A stretch of DNA of 25,253 bases. It comes from DASSFG01 sp035547915. Lineage in GTDB: Bacteria; Planctomycetota; Planctomycetia; Pirellulales; JAICIG01. A program made the translations under genes and the position numbers. The notes under the pieces are model-generated. The model was not told where the DNA came from and did not search any database. It saw nothing but the letters and a program-made list of their open reading frames with translations. Within the stretch, counting starts at the first letter, position 1. Each line of letters opens with the position of its first letter. The stretch is taken from positions 1 to 25,253 of the forward strand of contig DASZTS010000031.1 of the NCBI GenBank assembly GCA_035547915.1, read 5' to 3'. This document shows, in pieces, positions 23,601 to 25,253 of this stretch.

Positions 23601-25253
23601 CTACACGGTGCCCGGCGGCGGCGGTACCGACACGCTCTATACGTCGGGCAGCTCGAGCATCACCCTGTTCGGTTCCAGCGGCGGCGATACGCTGTCGGCC
23701 AGCGGCGGCACGAATATTTCGATGTATGGCGGCAGCGGCAACGATTCGCTCATGGCCAGCGGCGCCACGAGCGCCATGCTGACGGGCGGTACGGGCAACA
23801 GCAGCCTCTATAGCAGTGGCGGTTCGAGCATCACGCTGTTCGGCGGCACGGGCAACGACACGATGCAGAGCACGGGCGGCACGAACGTGTCGATGTACGG
23901 TGGCAGCGGCAATGACACGCTGTCTGCCACCAGCGGTGCCACCATGACGCTCTCCGGCGGCACGGGTAACAGCTCGCTTTACTCTAGCGGCGGTTCGAGC
24001 ATCACACTCTTCGGCGGCACCGGTAACGACACACTCGGTACCAGCGGCGGCACGAACGTCTCGATCTTCGGCGGAAGTGGGGCCGAGACACTGATGCCTT
24101 CCGGTAGCACGATGGCGACGGTCCTCGTCGGCGCCAACGACTCGCTGTATTCCAGCGGCGGTTCGAGCGTCACCCTCTTCGGCGGCACGGGTAACGATTC
24201 GCTCGCGTCCAGCGGCGGCTCCAGCATCTCGATGTACGGTGGCACCGGCAACGACACGCTCGCCAACACGGGTGGCATCACGACGACGATGGTGGGCGGC
24301 AGCGGCACAGACTCGCTCTATTCCAGCGGCGGCTCGAGCATCACGCTCTTCGGCGGCACCGGTAACGACACGCTGGGCAGCAGCGGCGGCACGAGCGTCT
24401 CGATGTACGGCGGCAGCGGTAGCGACTCGCTCACGGCCGGCGGCACGAGTACCACGCTCTCGTCGGGCGGCGGGATGCAGACGCTCTACGGCAGCGGCGG
24501 GTCGAGCATCACCATGTTCGGTGGCACGGGTGACGATACGCTCTCGAGCACGGGCGGCACGAGCGTGTCGATGTACGGCGGCAGCGGCAACGATACGCTG
24601 ATGAACACCGGCGGCACGAGCGCCACGATGGTGGGTGGCACGGGCAACAGCTCGCTGTATTCCAGCGGCGGTTCGAGCATCACGATGTTCGGCGGTACGG
24701 GCAACGACACCCTGTCGAGCGACGGTGGCACCGGCATCTCCATCTACGGTGGCAGCGGCAACGATACGTTGCTGGCCGGCAGCAGCTACACCATGACCAC
24801 CTCGGGTGGCACAGAAACGCTCTACACCTCGGCCGGTAGCAGCATCACGCTCTTCGGCGGCACCGGCAACGACTCATTGGGTACGAGCGGCGGCACCAGC
24901 ATCTCGATGTATGGCGGGAGCGGCAACGACACGCTGACGAGCAGCGGCAGCACGTCGAGCACGATGGTGGGCGGCACGGGCAACAGCTCGCTCTATTCCA
25001 GCGGCGGTTCGAGCATCACGATGTTCGGCGGCACGGGCGGCGACACGTTGGGCAGCAGTGGTGGCACGAGCGTCTCGATGTACGGCGGCAGCGGCAGCGA
25101 CTCGTTGTCGAGCACGGGCGGCACCATGGTCACGATGGTAGGTGGCACGGGCAACAGCGCTCTCTACAACAGCGGCGGTTCGAGCATCACGCTCTTCGGC
25201 GGCAGCGGCAACGATACGCTGATGAACACCGGCGGCACGAGCGCCACGATGGT
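5608..25253 (+). CDS. Giant mosaic surface protein, LEPR-XLL-like / beta-helix / PKD / RTX-like (3' end outside window)
   Basis: One frame stays open for 6,548 complete codons and leaves the window without a stop. The ATG at 5608 is chosen because GGAAG (5596-5600) lies 7 nt upstream and the last in-frame stop is at 5515-5517. Approximate residue order: Arg-rich N-terminus with FERLEPIALL (58-67); four beta-rich composite blocks (72-2680) with a LamG-like domain at 1948-2151; CSLREL-like segment (2681-2771); beta-helix repeats (2772-4518) interrupted by a second LamG-like domain (3259-3456); cap (4519-4668); nine PKD-like domains (4669-5532); RTX nonapeptides (5575-5625); a 19-residue RTX-like array (5695 to the edge). 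By eye the frame has no Cys and only about 17 Lys, with many Gly, Ser, Thr, Asn and Asp. This fits a secreted, probably calcium-binding adhesin or matrix protein. Ligand, export route and C-terminus cannot be seen; no type I secretion genes are nearby. Confidence 0.95.
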   Translation, partial: MGLFRAWLTRLGRLWSADGWQTLRVRRGRRGGLWFSRSRPPKSLRARDMYRESASWPFERLEPIALLATDTWIGGSGNWTTGTDWSNGAAPGTGDTAVIGNNATVTLSSSGTTTITSLTVNAGATLVIAGPADLAVTAGATDNGTLDVAPVATLGVTGSITVGLATSSPQALLTADGLVSASTGVMVNTFGELDGAGTVAANVTNNGHVTPGGTGTSGTLSINGNYTQSSGGTLDIDLGGPVSGTQYDHLAISGTASVNGTFNSRLIDSFTPTPPQNFIPLTYSSLTGSFSTTNLQSAVGVALSSSAGATSYTINTQATTTDIFTGGHGMVGGLPDWSDPLNWSTGQVPTSTTDAIIPASFASTGVEIAQNTQSNPSWYTVNSVMSSAPIELENAGKLFLSAPSTLTNLSVDTGSFTDASNVSVSGALSWTSGLIGGIGTLTVGNSGSILTGTSGTKTLNMGVVSQGITTATAGFSSSTAIPAVFVNQGAFTTAGTFFGTAFDNQNGATFNVSGSSTFSDMFSNEGTLNFTSGSTAMEGGTDSSGAYSISTGATLTIGYGGTNVMTTTATLADSGSMTFYNSPTTVQGSITVNSGATFTAQLGTFALTSTSSLTGAGSVSFQGGDPATIDGTYNISGSTSLSTYGFTAVTFNADANLVSLGNTVTVSAGTLTLNTTPVNDINALVVNGGTLNGTGSLTIMGTGSTWSSGTVGGSNAIDITSLGQVTISGGVTLGQIMNQGTVTWTGGNVSGGTFTNENGATFYAQPTTNANFTTGFTNQTTGALIGQSASAVIATFGNFNNGGTVTGTSGTLDFNGVSFNNTGVITANGATVVVDPTSGTTFANYSASNGGTLTGGEWDVLNGGILRLATGSTADSVGDDAAIISVEDSSSHIYAGTSGTTDALVHLAAIASGGTLTINNTAYAIAPTGGTLTNDGNLNANGTISGNVTNAGTISPGGSGTIATLTISGNYSQNAFGAVVIDIGGPNPGTGYDQLVVNGTGSRTVDGGVSFDVLGGYSPPIGATYVPISSPNATVESGRFAEITQPASGGASLIPNYLLTSVMFTAMPVGTTIWWAGGVDSNFATAGNWQLVSTGANAVPGSNDVPYISSNATVTSSAAVTVAGLGLGPNATLTINSGSTFTVSSGNSATLIDDGTINIGDTSTSGELALVGIAAIAPSSSSNGIVAMVPTVSNNNGASDELNYSGGLTIGDRISLLGGNGSIMGSGGLINQGEIVAITASGPTFTANFSGGMNENLMQASGGADAVVTGIAQNTGSFAGLGGSDLSISGTGLSGANWTNTGSISMTGGGTLTLDTNTNDTWSNSGSISVTNSTVDLGGTFPQQALTAGGGSFTTTGSTVNLTGTLSGNLALDASTGSWNILGGTLSIDAAAHGTFTASGGATLYATASGGTIFGGLLAGGYILNSPIDMQTNSGATLEVDGDLTLNTTLDIGNSAGSTAGTLTFEGGQSLSASSGQTGQIVFGDGNNRLLGTNTLTIGANITISGGQATVAAPNGLTNNGTIDADTPGLTFVVGGANVGATNNGLIEATNGADLSIGPAANTGTISIASGGDLILDPSSLSSAGTIQTTASTISLEGTFTQANLASIVRDAASTIYIDGHGTLTGGLTLNDTLGTIVLDQGVISGGTISQAAGSSATLTVADFNAGGTLDNVTLKTPIDLSSDPNGVRFNITGILTLDTTLQVGNAAGTTPGFITFSGNAAIDTDGGGQIVLGGGGVLGRGAANSPFISSGTLTIGPGVTISGDGAIGAATNVTIVNQGTLIASGSTNDLSIGFGQGGSNSGTIEATGGGTLEFSGTDLNNTGTVEADDGIVTVDPGTLGNFSSGTLTGGTWEAIASGGSGSALVFDGDNITTNDATILLDGAFTNITNGTTSALAGLTTNSPGGSLTIQNGAGLTVAPAFTNAGNLSVGSALTVPSASTTANGITNHWVLDNTTTDSVGGNTLTLEGSPTYGLGQINQALNLAGSSTPANFQYAQAAAPITFGTSDFTIGLWLSTTNSGYQSVIGDRADPADGNFVQMRMNNGELLAEIDQDGSSTNYAAITTSQTVNDGAFHYVTLVRQGTTLSVYIDGGLVGTANSAGVANLDVSHPFNIGAEPAVLTVPSFNGRIDDVQVYNGTALSATQVRGIYSAGAGAFTQSGGTTTLNGTLTVGTGGGRVNIDGGGLTGSGTIDGNLATASGGTVTLGPTDIITITGGYIQQSGGVLDVPLAGDTAGNGYGQLVVGGNATFGGTLNIFTTGGFTSAPGDVYQPVRSAISVTDTFDTINATLGDGDTLFPNYAGATIELTDFQADTWTGNAGDGEWNTPGNWSTGSVPNATAEAVIDSPFDVSFDSGTDGVGYLSLGSGASLLVDGGAQLTASDGASIAGALVTSGAGTAVMLTGPLTNDGDLLASNSSTLTLRASSGNFDPSSRTLTGGKWGASGGGTLILKNWDIATNDATLSVDGAGSAINDDLTGDNALAGLSDNASGGSLTIQNGYVLQTSSSTLTNEGSVTIGAGSTLSGPAAGFDYQQNSGITTLAGGTLGSSATNDDTVILGGMLSGNGTVASGLFNGGTLSPGVSGMLAVTGNVTLGAGGSLDFTLDGTRAGIDYGVLDLETKSNSLSGTVNVTTANGYSPGPSDTYEPLDFGSAGGGFSSVNVPSGMTSLVLPHALLVAPTGTTTYTVTSTADSGAGSLRQAITDADGANSPMDFIEFDIPTSDPGYNATTGVWTITPNDIGGGISLPLITSPVVLDGWSQGGAGYSGAPLIEMDGVDAHDPTIGSFGFNIQAPDVVVRGFDIVNYPEVNGNGFGIGVFTSNATNDWIYGNYIGVDPTGTTAEPNGQGGIWVGSGPSDILIGTNADGVNDAAERNVISGNSGLGISIQGSSVTVAGNYIGTNAAGTSALPNTGNGVQVAGPNNTIGGASAAARNIISGNGGGGVYVTGASTTGVTIENNFVGTDVTGMAAIGNGEADIQLYGGGGDIVGATGAGNVVAGAVGATSATVGDGIYVDSTNNTIQDNYVGVNAAGTAALANHWDGIGVYANSNTIEGNVTSGNVRAGIYLDTGSSGDMVLGNYVGTNSAGTGLVGNGLSGVSVFGGQNFIGGLTNTPGTGAGNLISGNGLTGIRLIGSNNTVEGNLVGTDVSGTMAFGNGSSGEGNVFIQGDNNVVGGAQAGARNVISGNTDDGVLITGTSAAGNIIEGNYIGTNAAGTASLANGQDGVDMQNASVNSVLGNTISGNTQDGVHISGNGALAGTVGWWTGNGDANDSVGGNNGTLQGGATFVPGLSGQAFSFNGNGQGVALANTSALQLQNFTIDAWIKRASTAVASNNETDGPSGYIFGYGTGGYVLALLDDGSVLLGDVGVSSVRSSPLVTDTAWHNVAVTLNNGTATFYVDGVAAGSQAYNPTYVFNTNPVIGASGNGLLNTFYGDIEQVSVYNSVLSAGQVLNIDSLQAAGLGGSTIQGNFIGTNATGGAALANGGDGITISNSAGNAVGGATAADRNVISGNAKDGVQITGSTAASNLIENDYIGTNAAGTAAVPNGTTGDASGNSGGVDIDNASGNTVDDNLISGNKDVGLWVQGTSSGNVAQGNVMGTDYTGTQVLSNVDGVDITSPGNTIGGGTAGARNIISGNTAFNVAIDGNTAIGNRVQGNYIGTDISGTHSLGSGSYDLVLGDQATDNVIGTDGDGVNDATEGNVIAGTATAHVFIEGAISGSQTSGNIVAGNRIGTNAAGTAGLGSSTEGVWVDDGATDNTIGVTAGSIGAAYEGNQISGNGIGVVIDALSNQNVVAGNLIGTNASGTSAIANSTGIEVQGPNNTIGGGVAGTGNVISGNVNSGLLITGSTATGNQVEGNFIGVNAAGNAALPNNGPAGTGGVTINSGASGNVIGTNGDGVNDATEGNVISGNTASGVFITGAGTNNNVVAGNFIGLDATGTTAIANHHGGVAIRAGAQHNLVGTNADGVSDTYERNVISGNVQYDGVSISGAGTDYNVVAGNYLGTDKTGMHAVPNFDSAVSITTGAAFNRIGTDGLKGALDVDERNLIAGNNLDGIYLEDAISNVIAGNYIGTNVTGAAALPNGATGIILTQDTGSGSQNNIIGTNSDGHGDADERNVISGNTTDGILLTSAGTRSNVIAGNYIGLNVAGTAALPNGGNGINDNSTGNNTVGGLVAAARNTISGNSANGILISGAGTTGDVIEGNYIGTDATGTSDQGNQLSGVAITAGTGNTIGGTTAAARNTISANVSDGVDLTSSSTTGNTVEGNFIGTDAQGGSPLGNLNEGIDDEGNNDTIGGISSVDPITHQITGAGNVISGNAGDGVFHGNFNASTIEGNYIGTDATGAVAVPNGGYGVEEGGIFLIIGEAGAGNVISGNDAGGILIPTSDNGGDTIVANYIGTNAAGSSALPNGTTAHPANGIDDFGGFDTIGGSAPGDANVISGNTGDGIYVSASNDNILGNDIGTSANGGIALGNAGNGIEMVSSNNTIGGTAAGSTNIIAHNVADGIAVTGATTTGDNLRGNLIFGNGKLGIDLGGTGTPVVNGTLGQTGPNDYQNYPLITAVGNSVQPGGAPLTSITATLIGTPNTQYTVDFFANPASDPSGYGQGQTDIGSAYFVTDASGTASFTADFAYNGTAAANGGQQPAFSAIATDPNGNTSEFGPDFPQPPIVVAIHAPAVASEGPTLQLTSTVTDNSGSTALTYNWSVTSPTGAPLDLGPDATQPTLQFDPTEVGTYNVTLTVTDSLGAAGQAVATILIAAPAPTLIMQTQPATSTAPPGPAPGVGVTGVPINLQAAILAPTGDTVAEHSWSVTDGTGRVVANASSPLFSFTPATAGNYSIQLTAIDADGFSTTAIDALLVTSSTPVAQITNVPSWAVEGTPLTLANLITSGSLTGDLTYAWTVTKDGQTYDPGTPTNEAAFTFTPDDEGSYVVSLSVSNGTSSGVAPSVTIPVSDAPLSAAIGGAPMVSVRAGTAVNLTGSGGTPNTIDSQTTTLAWSISGGPFTGGTPATGSNFNFTPTAAGLYLVTLTATDTAVLVNGQHPTATSITTITVTAPPTAVITGSPLTSPEGTLISLSNAITPGSFSGALNYSWSVTKDGGAYSLPSSVATNKANFAFTPTEEGTYAVALTVSDGTTSVSATPVSIQVVDAPLIVSITGAPTGNLPQGTAINLAGAAGTPGTNDAPLLTWSVTDNGQPFSLPAGTVTNASAFSFAPATAGLYTVTLTAADGTETAASSVAFNVVSPVIEVALTPPSNAEQGVGAPVTATVQNPISGVTYTYDWTVVNESSPATVTTSGQGSSVLTFIPPTPGQYMVTVTVSDSQASTTASVSVQAGNQAPSPPVITVTSGGTDISSNPSVSEGSAVTFSAASSDAGGANDPLGYQWAVVGPAGYQLTGSGTTLRFTPNDSGQYVVTSIVSDAEGAVATSQKTLTVTHIEPTPTIEVVSDTGLNAAGSLFVDLTASVPDPGNDDVFHYSWSVTGPSGQPFTGFVANGAAMSFTETTAGAYTVSLAVTDNDGGSGSTSAPILSVSQGQSLTLTSADVPQGATQLVAVALGDATINASGLTTPVVLSALGGHDSLIGGAGNSVLQGDSGFNTLQGGSGNDTLYGSPGDSLSGGTGATNLFDVLTDSQTLTGPNAPDYPLMTINAGTSGNTLSFAASSVPVNVNLTSAAPQTIDSSLDQLLLSGNFQNLMGSSGADSLFAAPNSTVYGGGGNDTLMAGGANIALISGSLAGQSAMLEANGAQGVQLFGGTGNDSLMSSGGTSISMYGGSGSDSLMSTSGATVMMQAGTGNSSLYSSGGSSITLFGGTGNDSLATSGGTNISLYGGTGNDSLLAGGTTTVSQIAGGGSETLYTSGGTTYTVFNGGGGDTLYTSGNSSITLFGSSGSDTLSASGGMSISLYGGSGNDSLMASGATSAMLTGGSGNSSLYSSGGSSITLFGGTGNDSLSSNGGSNVSLYGGTGGSGVTILPGGGSFTTTTLTGGTGSETLYTSGGTTYTVPGGGGTDTLYTSGSSSITLFGSSGGDTLSASGGTNISMYGGSGNDSLMASGATSAMLTGGTGNSSLYSSGGSSITLFGGTGNDTMQSTGGTNVSMYGGSGNDTLSATSGATMTLSGGTGNSSLYSSGGSSITLFGGTGNDTLGTSGGTNVSIFGGSGAETLMPSGSTMATVLVGANDSLYSSGGSSVTLFGGTGNDSLASSGGSSISMYGGTGNDTLANTGGITTTMVGGSGTDSLYSSGGSSITLFGGTGNDTLGSSGGTSVSMYGGSGSDSLTAGGTSTTLSSGGGMQTLYGSGGSSITMFGGTGDDTLSSTGGTSVSMYGGSGNDTLMNTGGTSATMVGGTGNSSLYSSGGSSITMFGGTGNDTLSSDGGTGISIYGGSGNDTLLAGSSYTMTTSGGTETLYTSAGSSITLFGGTGNDSLGTSGGTSISMYGGSGNDTLTSSGSTSSTMVGGTGNSSLYSSGGSSITMFGGTGGDTLGSSGGTSVSMYGGSGSDSLSSTGGTMVTMVGGTGNSALYNSGGSSITLFGGSGNDTLMNTGGTSATM
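5779..5808 (+). other. Degenerate LEPR-XLL motif near the N-terminus of the giant protein
   Basis: Residues 58-67 read FERLEPIALL. The LEPR-XLL motif of large planctomycete proteins is usually FE.LEPR.LL; here Arg is replaced by Ile. It is preceded by about 57 residues with 13 Arg and no obvious hydrophobic signal-peptide core. The motif family is recognised from general knowledge and its role in sorting is not established. Its position directly before the first beta-rich module is the usual one. Confidence 0.7.
5821..6567 (+). other. Composite beta-strand block 1 of the giant protein
   Basis: It opens with the entry motif W(I)GG.GNW....WSNG..P...D.AVI and closes at about 6220-6480 with the exit module (GNYTQSSGGTLDIDLGG, then YDHLAISG.A.V.G and a segment ending TGSF). 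In between are short strands of the type found in autotransporter-like passenger regions. It is the shortest block and lacks the GGxW module present in blocks 2-4. Confidence 0.7.
6571..8820 (+). other. Composite beta-strand block 2 of the giant protein
   Basis: The entry motif is degenerate (FTGGHG...DW...NWSTGQVP...DAIIP). A long middle of Gly/Thr/Ser-rich strand repeats with many N.G.(F/L).(V/N).(G/S) steps follows. A GGxW module (LTGGEWDVLNGG) lies at about 8137-8442 and the exit module (GNYSQNAFGAVVIDIGG, YDQLVVNG) at about 8443-8700. This layout is repeated in blocks 3 and 4. Confidence 0.7.
10810..10817 (+). repeat. In-frame G8 homopolymer
   Basis: Eight consecutive G bases encode part of a Gly run (LGGGGV) inside block 3. 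A change of one base would shift the frame and stop the giant protein early. The frame is intact in this sequence. Confidence 0.9.
11449..12060 (+). other. LamG-like (concanavalin A-type) domain 1
   Basis: The order of landmarks is that of bacterial LamG/concanavalin-like domains: NHWVLDN...DS.GG..L at the start, then FTIGLWLSTTN, DGAFHYVTLVRQGTTLSVYIDG, and FNGRIDDVQVYNGTALSATQVRGIY at the end. Such domains usually bind glycans or mediate adhesion. About 204 residues, a normal length. Confidence 0.85.
12541..13647 (+). other. Composite beta-strand block 4 of the giant protein
   Basis: The entry motif is DTWTGNAGDGEWNTPGNWSTGSVPNATAEAVI. The GGxW module (LTGGKWGASGGG) is at about 12886-13176 and the exit module at about 13300-13575 (GSLDFTLDG, YGVLDLE, GYSPGPSDTYEPLDFG). 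This block has almost no filler between modules, so it shows the minimal block unit clearly. Confidence 0.7.
13648..13920 (+). other. CSLREL-like entry segment to the beta-helix
   Basis: TTYTVTSTADSGAGSLRQAI followed by IEFDIP, LPLITSPVVLDGWSQ and GAPLIEMDG is the arrangement that regularly precedes right-handed parallel beta-helix repeats in large bacterial secreted proteins (CSLREL-type). The Cys of the family name is absent. It probably forms the N-terminal cap of the helix. Confidence 0.75.
13921..19161 (+). repeat. Parallel beta-helix repeat region, 23 copies of an approximately 65-residue unit
   Basis: The unit is GNYIGTNAAGT.ALPNG..G(V/I).I...NNTIGG..AAARNVISGN..DGV.ITG..T....IEGN. 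I count 23 copies of the (G/N)N(Y/F)(I/V/L)GT(N/D) anchor, from 14089 to 18982. Excluding the inserted LamG domain the mean spacing is about 195 bp. The repeats belong to the NosD/pectate-lyase-like right-handed beta-helix class by pattern. No pectinolytic active-site residues can be identified, so a structural or binding role is more likely than enzymatic activity. Confidence 0.85.
15382..15975 (+). other. LamG-like domain 2, inserted in the beta-helix
   Basis: Landmarks are VGWWTGNGDANDSVGGNNG, FNGNGQGVALANTSALQLQ, FTIDAWIKR, DTAWHNVAVTLNNGTATFYVDG and IEQVSVYNSVLSAGQVLNI. Repeat units of the beta-helix flank it directly on both sides (GVHISGNG before, TIQGNFIGTNATG after). Confidence 0.85.
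19162..19611 (+). other. C-terminal cap of the beta-helix
   Basis: GNLIFGNGKLGIDLGG, GPNDYQNYPLITAVG, PNTQYTVDFFANPASDPSGYG and SAIATDPNGNTSEFGPDF follow the order of the segment that commonly ends CSLREL/beta-helix regions. It contains a small Ig-like beta-sandwich (about 19320-19600). Confidence 0.75.
19612..22203 (+). repeat. Nine tandem PKD-like (Ig-fold) domains
   Basis: Each is about 90-100 residues with the PKD landmarks EG..(L/V).L, (Y/S/D)(S/A)W(S/T)V(T), F.P...G.Y.V.L.V.D and a final (V/I).V. Approximate starts: 19612, 19888, 20194, 20473, 20773, 21055, 21337, 21610 and 21913. Domains 3/5 and 4/6 are closer to each other than to the rest. In large secreted proteins such domains usually act as spacers or in protein/glycan contacts. 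Confidence 0.85.
22330..22482 (+). repeat. Canonical RTX nonapeptide run
   Basis: GGHDSLIGGAGNSVLQ, then GFNTLQGGSGNDTLYG and GDSLSGGTGATNLF, are six adjoining GGxGxDxUx-type turns, some degenerate. This is the standard hemolysin-type calcium-binding arrangement with a 9-residue period. Confidence 0.8.
22483..22689 (+). other. Non-repetitive linker between the two RTX-type regions
   Basis: About 69 residues (LTDSQTLTGPNAPDYPLMTI...VPVNVNLTSAAPQTID...) without RTX turns. NLTSAAPQTID resembles short beta-strand segments found between RTX blocks in other large proteins. No family can be named. Confidence 0.5.
22690..25253 (+). repeat. Tandem RTX-like array, 19-residue period in a 57-residue (171-bp) higher-order repeat
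   Basis: From 22855 the sequence follows (L/M)(F/Y/V)GG(T/S)GN(D/S)(S/T)L..(S/T)GG(T/S)S(I/V)(S/T) with a 19-residue period, about 42 units to the edge. Three units form a 57-residue set: F-type (FGGTGND), Y-type (YGGSGND) and a third type (VGGTGNSSLY) usually without the Asp. The GGSSIT anchor starts at 23008, 23236, 23407, 23647, 23818, 23989, 24157, 24328, 24496, 24667, 24832, 25003 and 25174, mostly 165-171 bp apart with wider gaps of 228 and 240 bp early on. The array continues beyond the window. Confidence 0.9.

Noticed and set aside
22855..25253. Possible CRISPR array because of regular DNA repeats
   Set aside because: The repeats are in frame, encode a regular protein pattern, and the intervening sequences are themselves related repeats and not unique spacers.

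Overview
The window looks like chromosomal DNA from a planctomycete (Planctomycetota, probably a Pirellulales-type lineage). The reasons are a GC-rich, strongly codon-biased sequence, a very large secreted mosaic protein, and near its N-terminus a degenerate form of the LEPR-XLL motif that is typical of large planctomycete surface proteins. The lineage is inferred from protein style only; no rRNA or other marker gene is present. No tRNA, rRNA, insertion sequence, integrase or CRISPR array was seen.

Layout: (1) 1-698 has no gene I can support; it holds inverted repeats and one weak promoter-like site. (2) 699-1817 encodes a lipoprotein periplasmic adaptor (HlyD/AcrA type). (3) 1959-5231 encodes its partner, an AcrB/HAE1-type RND inner-membrane pump with a histidine-rich C-terminal tail. 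These two genes form a tripartite-efflux pair; no TolC-type outer-membrane gene lies in the window. (4) 5232-5607 is a spacer with a weak terminator-like hairpin and a weak promoter candidate. (5) From 5608 to the right edge a single + strand reading frame runs for 6,548 complete codons without a stop and leaves the window still open.

The giant protein is a mosaic, in order: an Arg-rich N-terminus with the motif FERLEPIALL; four composite beta-strand blocks (5821-13647), each opening with a W...NW...P motif and closing with a Y(D/G)xL module, the third carrying a LamG-like domain; a CSLREL-like entry segment (about 13648-13920); a parallel beta-helix built from 23 copies of an approximately 65-residue GNYIGTNAAGT...ISGN repeat, interrupted by a second LamG-like domain (15382-15975); a helix cap (19162-19611); nine PKD-like Ig-fold domains (19612-22203); a short run of ordinary RTX nonapeptides (22330-22482); and a long tandem array with a 19-residue period organised as a 57-residue (171-bp) higher-order repeat, which runs off the window.

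The giant protein is best described as a secreted or surface-exposed adhesin or matrix protein that probably binds calcium. Nothing in the window shows how it is exported. The upstream RND pair is an efflux system, not a type I secretion system, so I treat the two loci as neighbours without a demonstrated functional link. The parts most worth a second look are the 19/57-residue RTX-like satellite with its regular loss of the calcium-ligand Asp, the modular four-block architecture, the LamG insertion into the beta-helix, an in-frame G8 tract, and the histidine-rich termini on both members of the RND pair.
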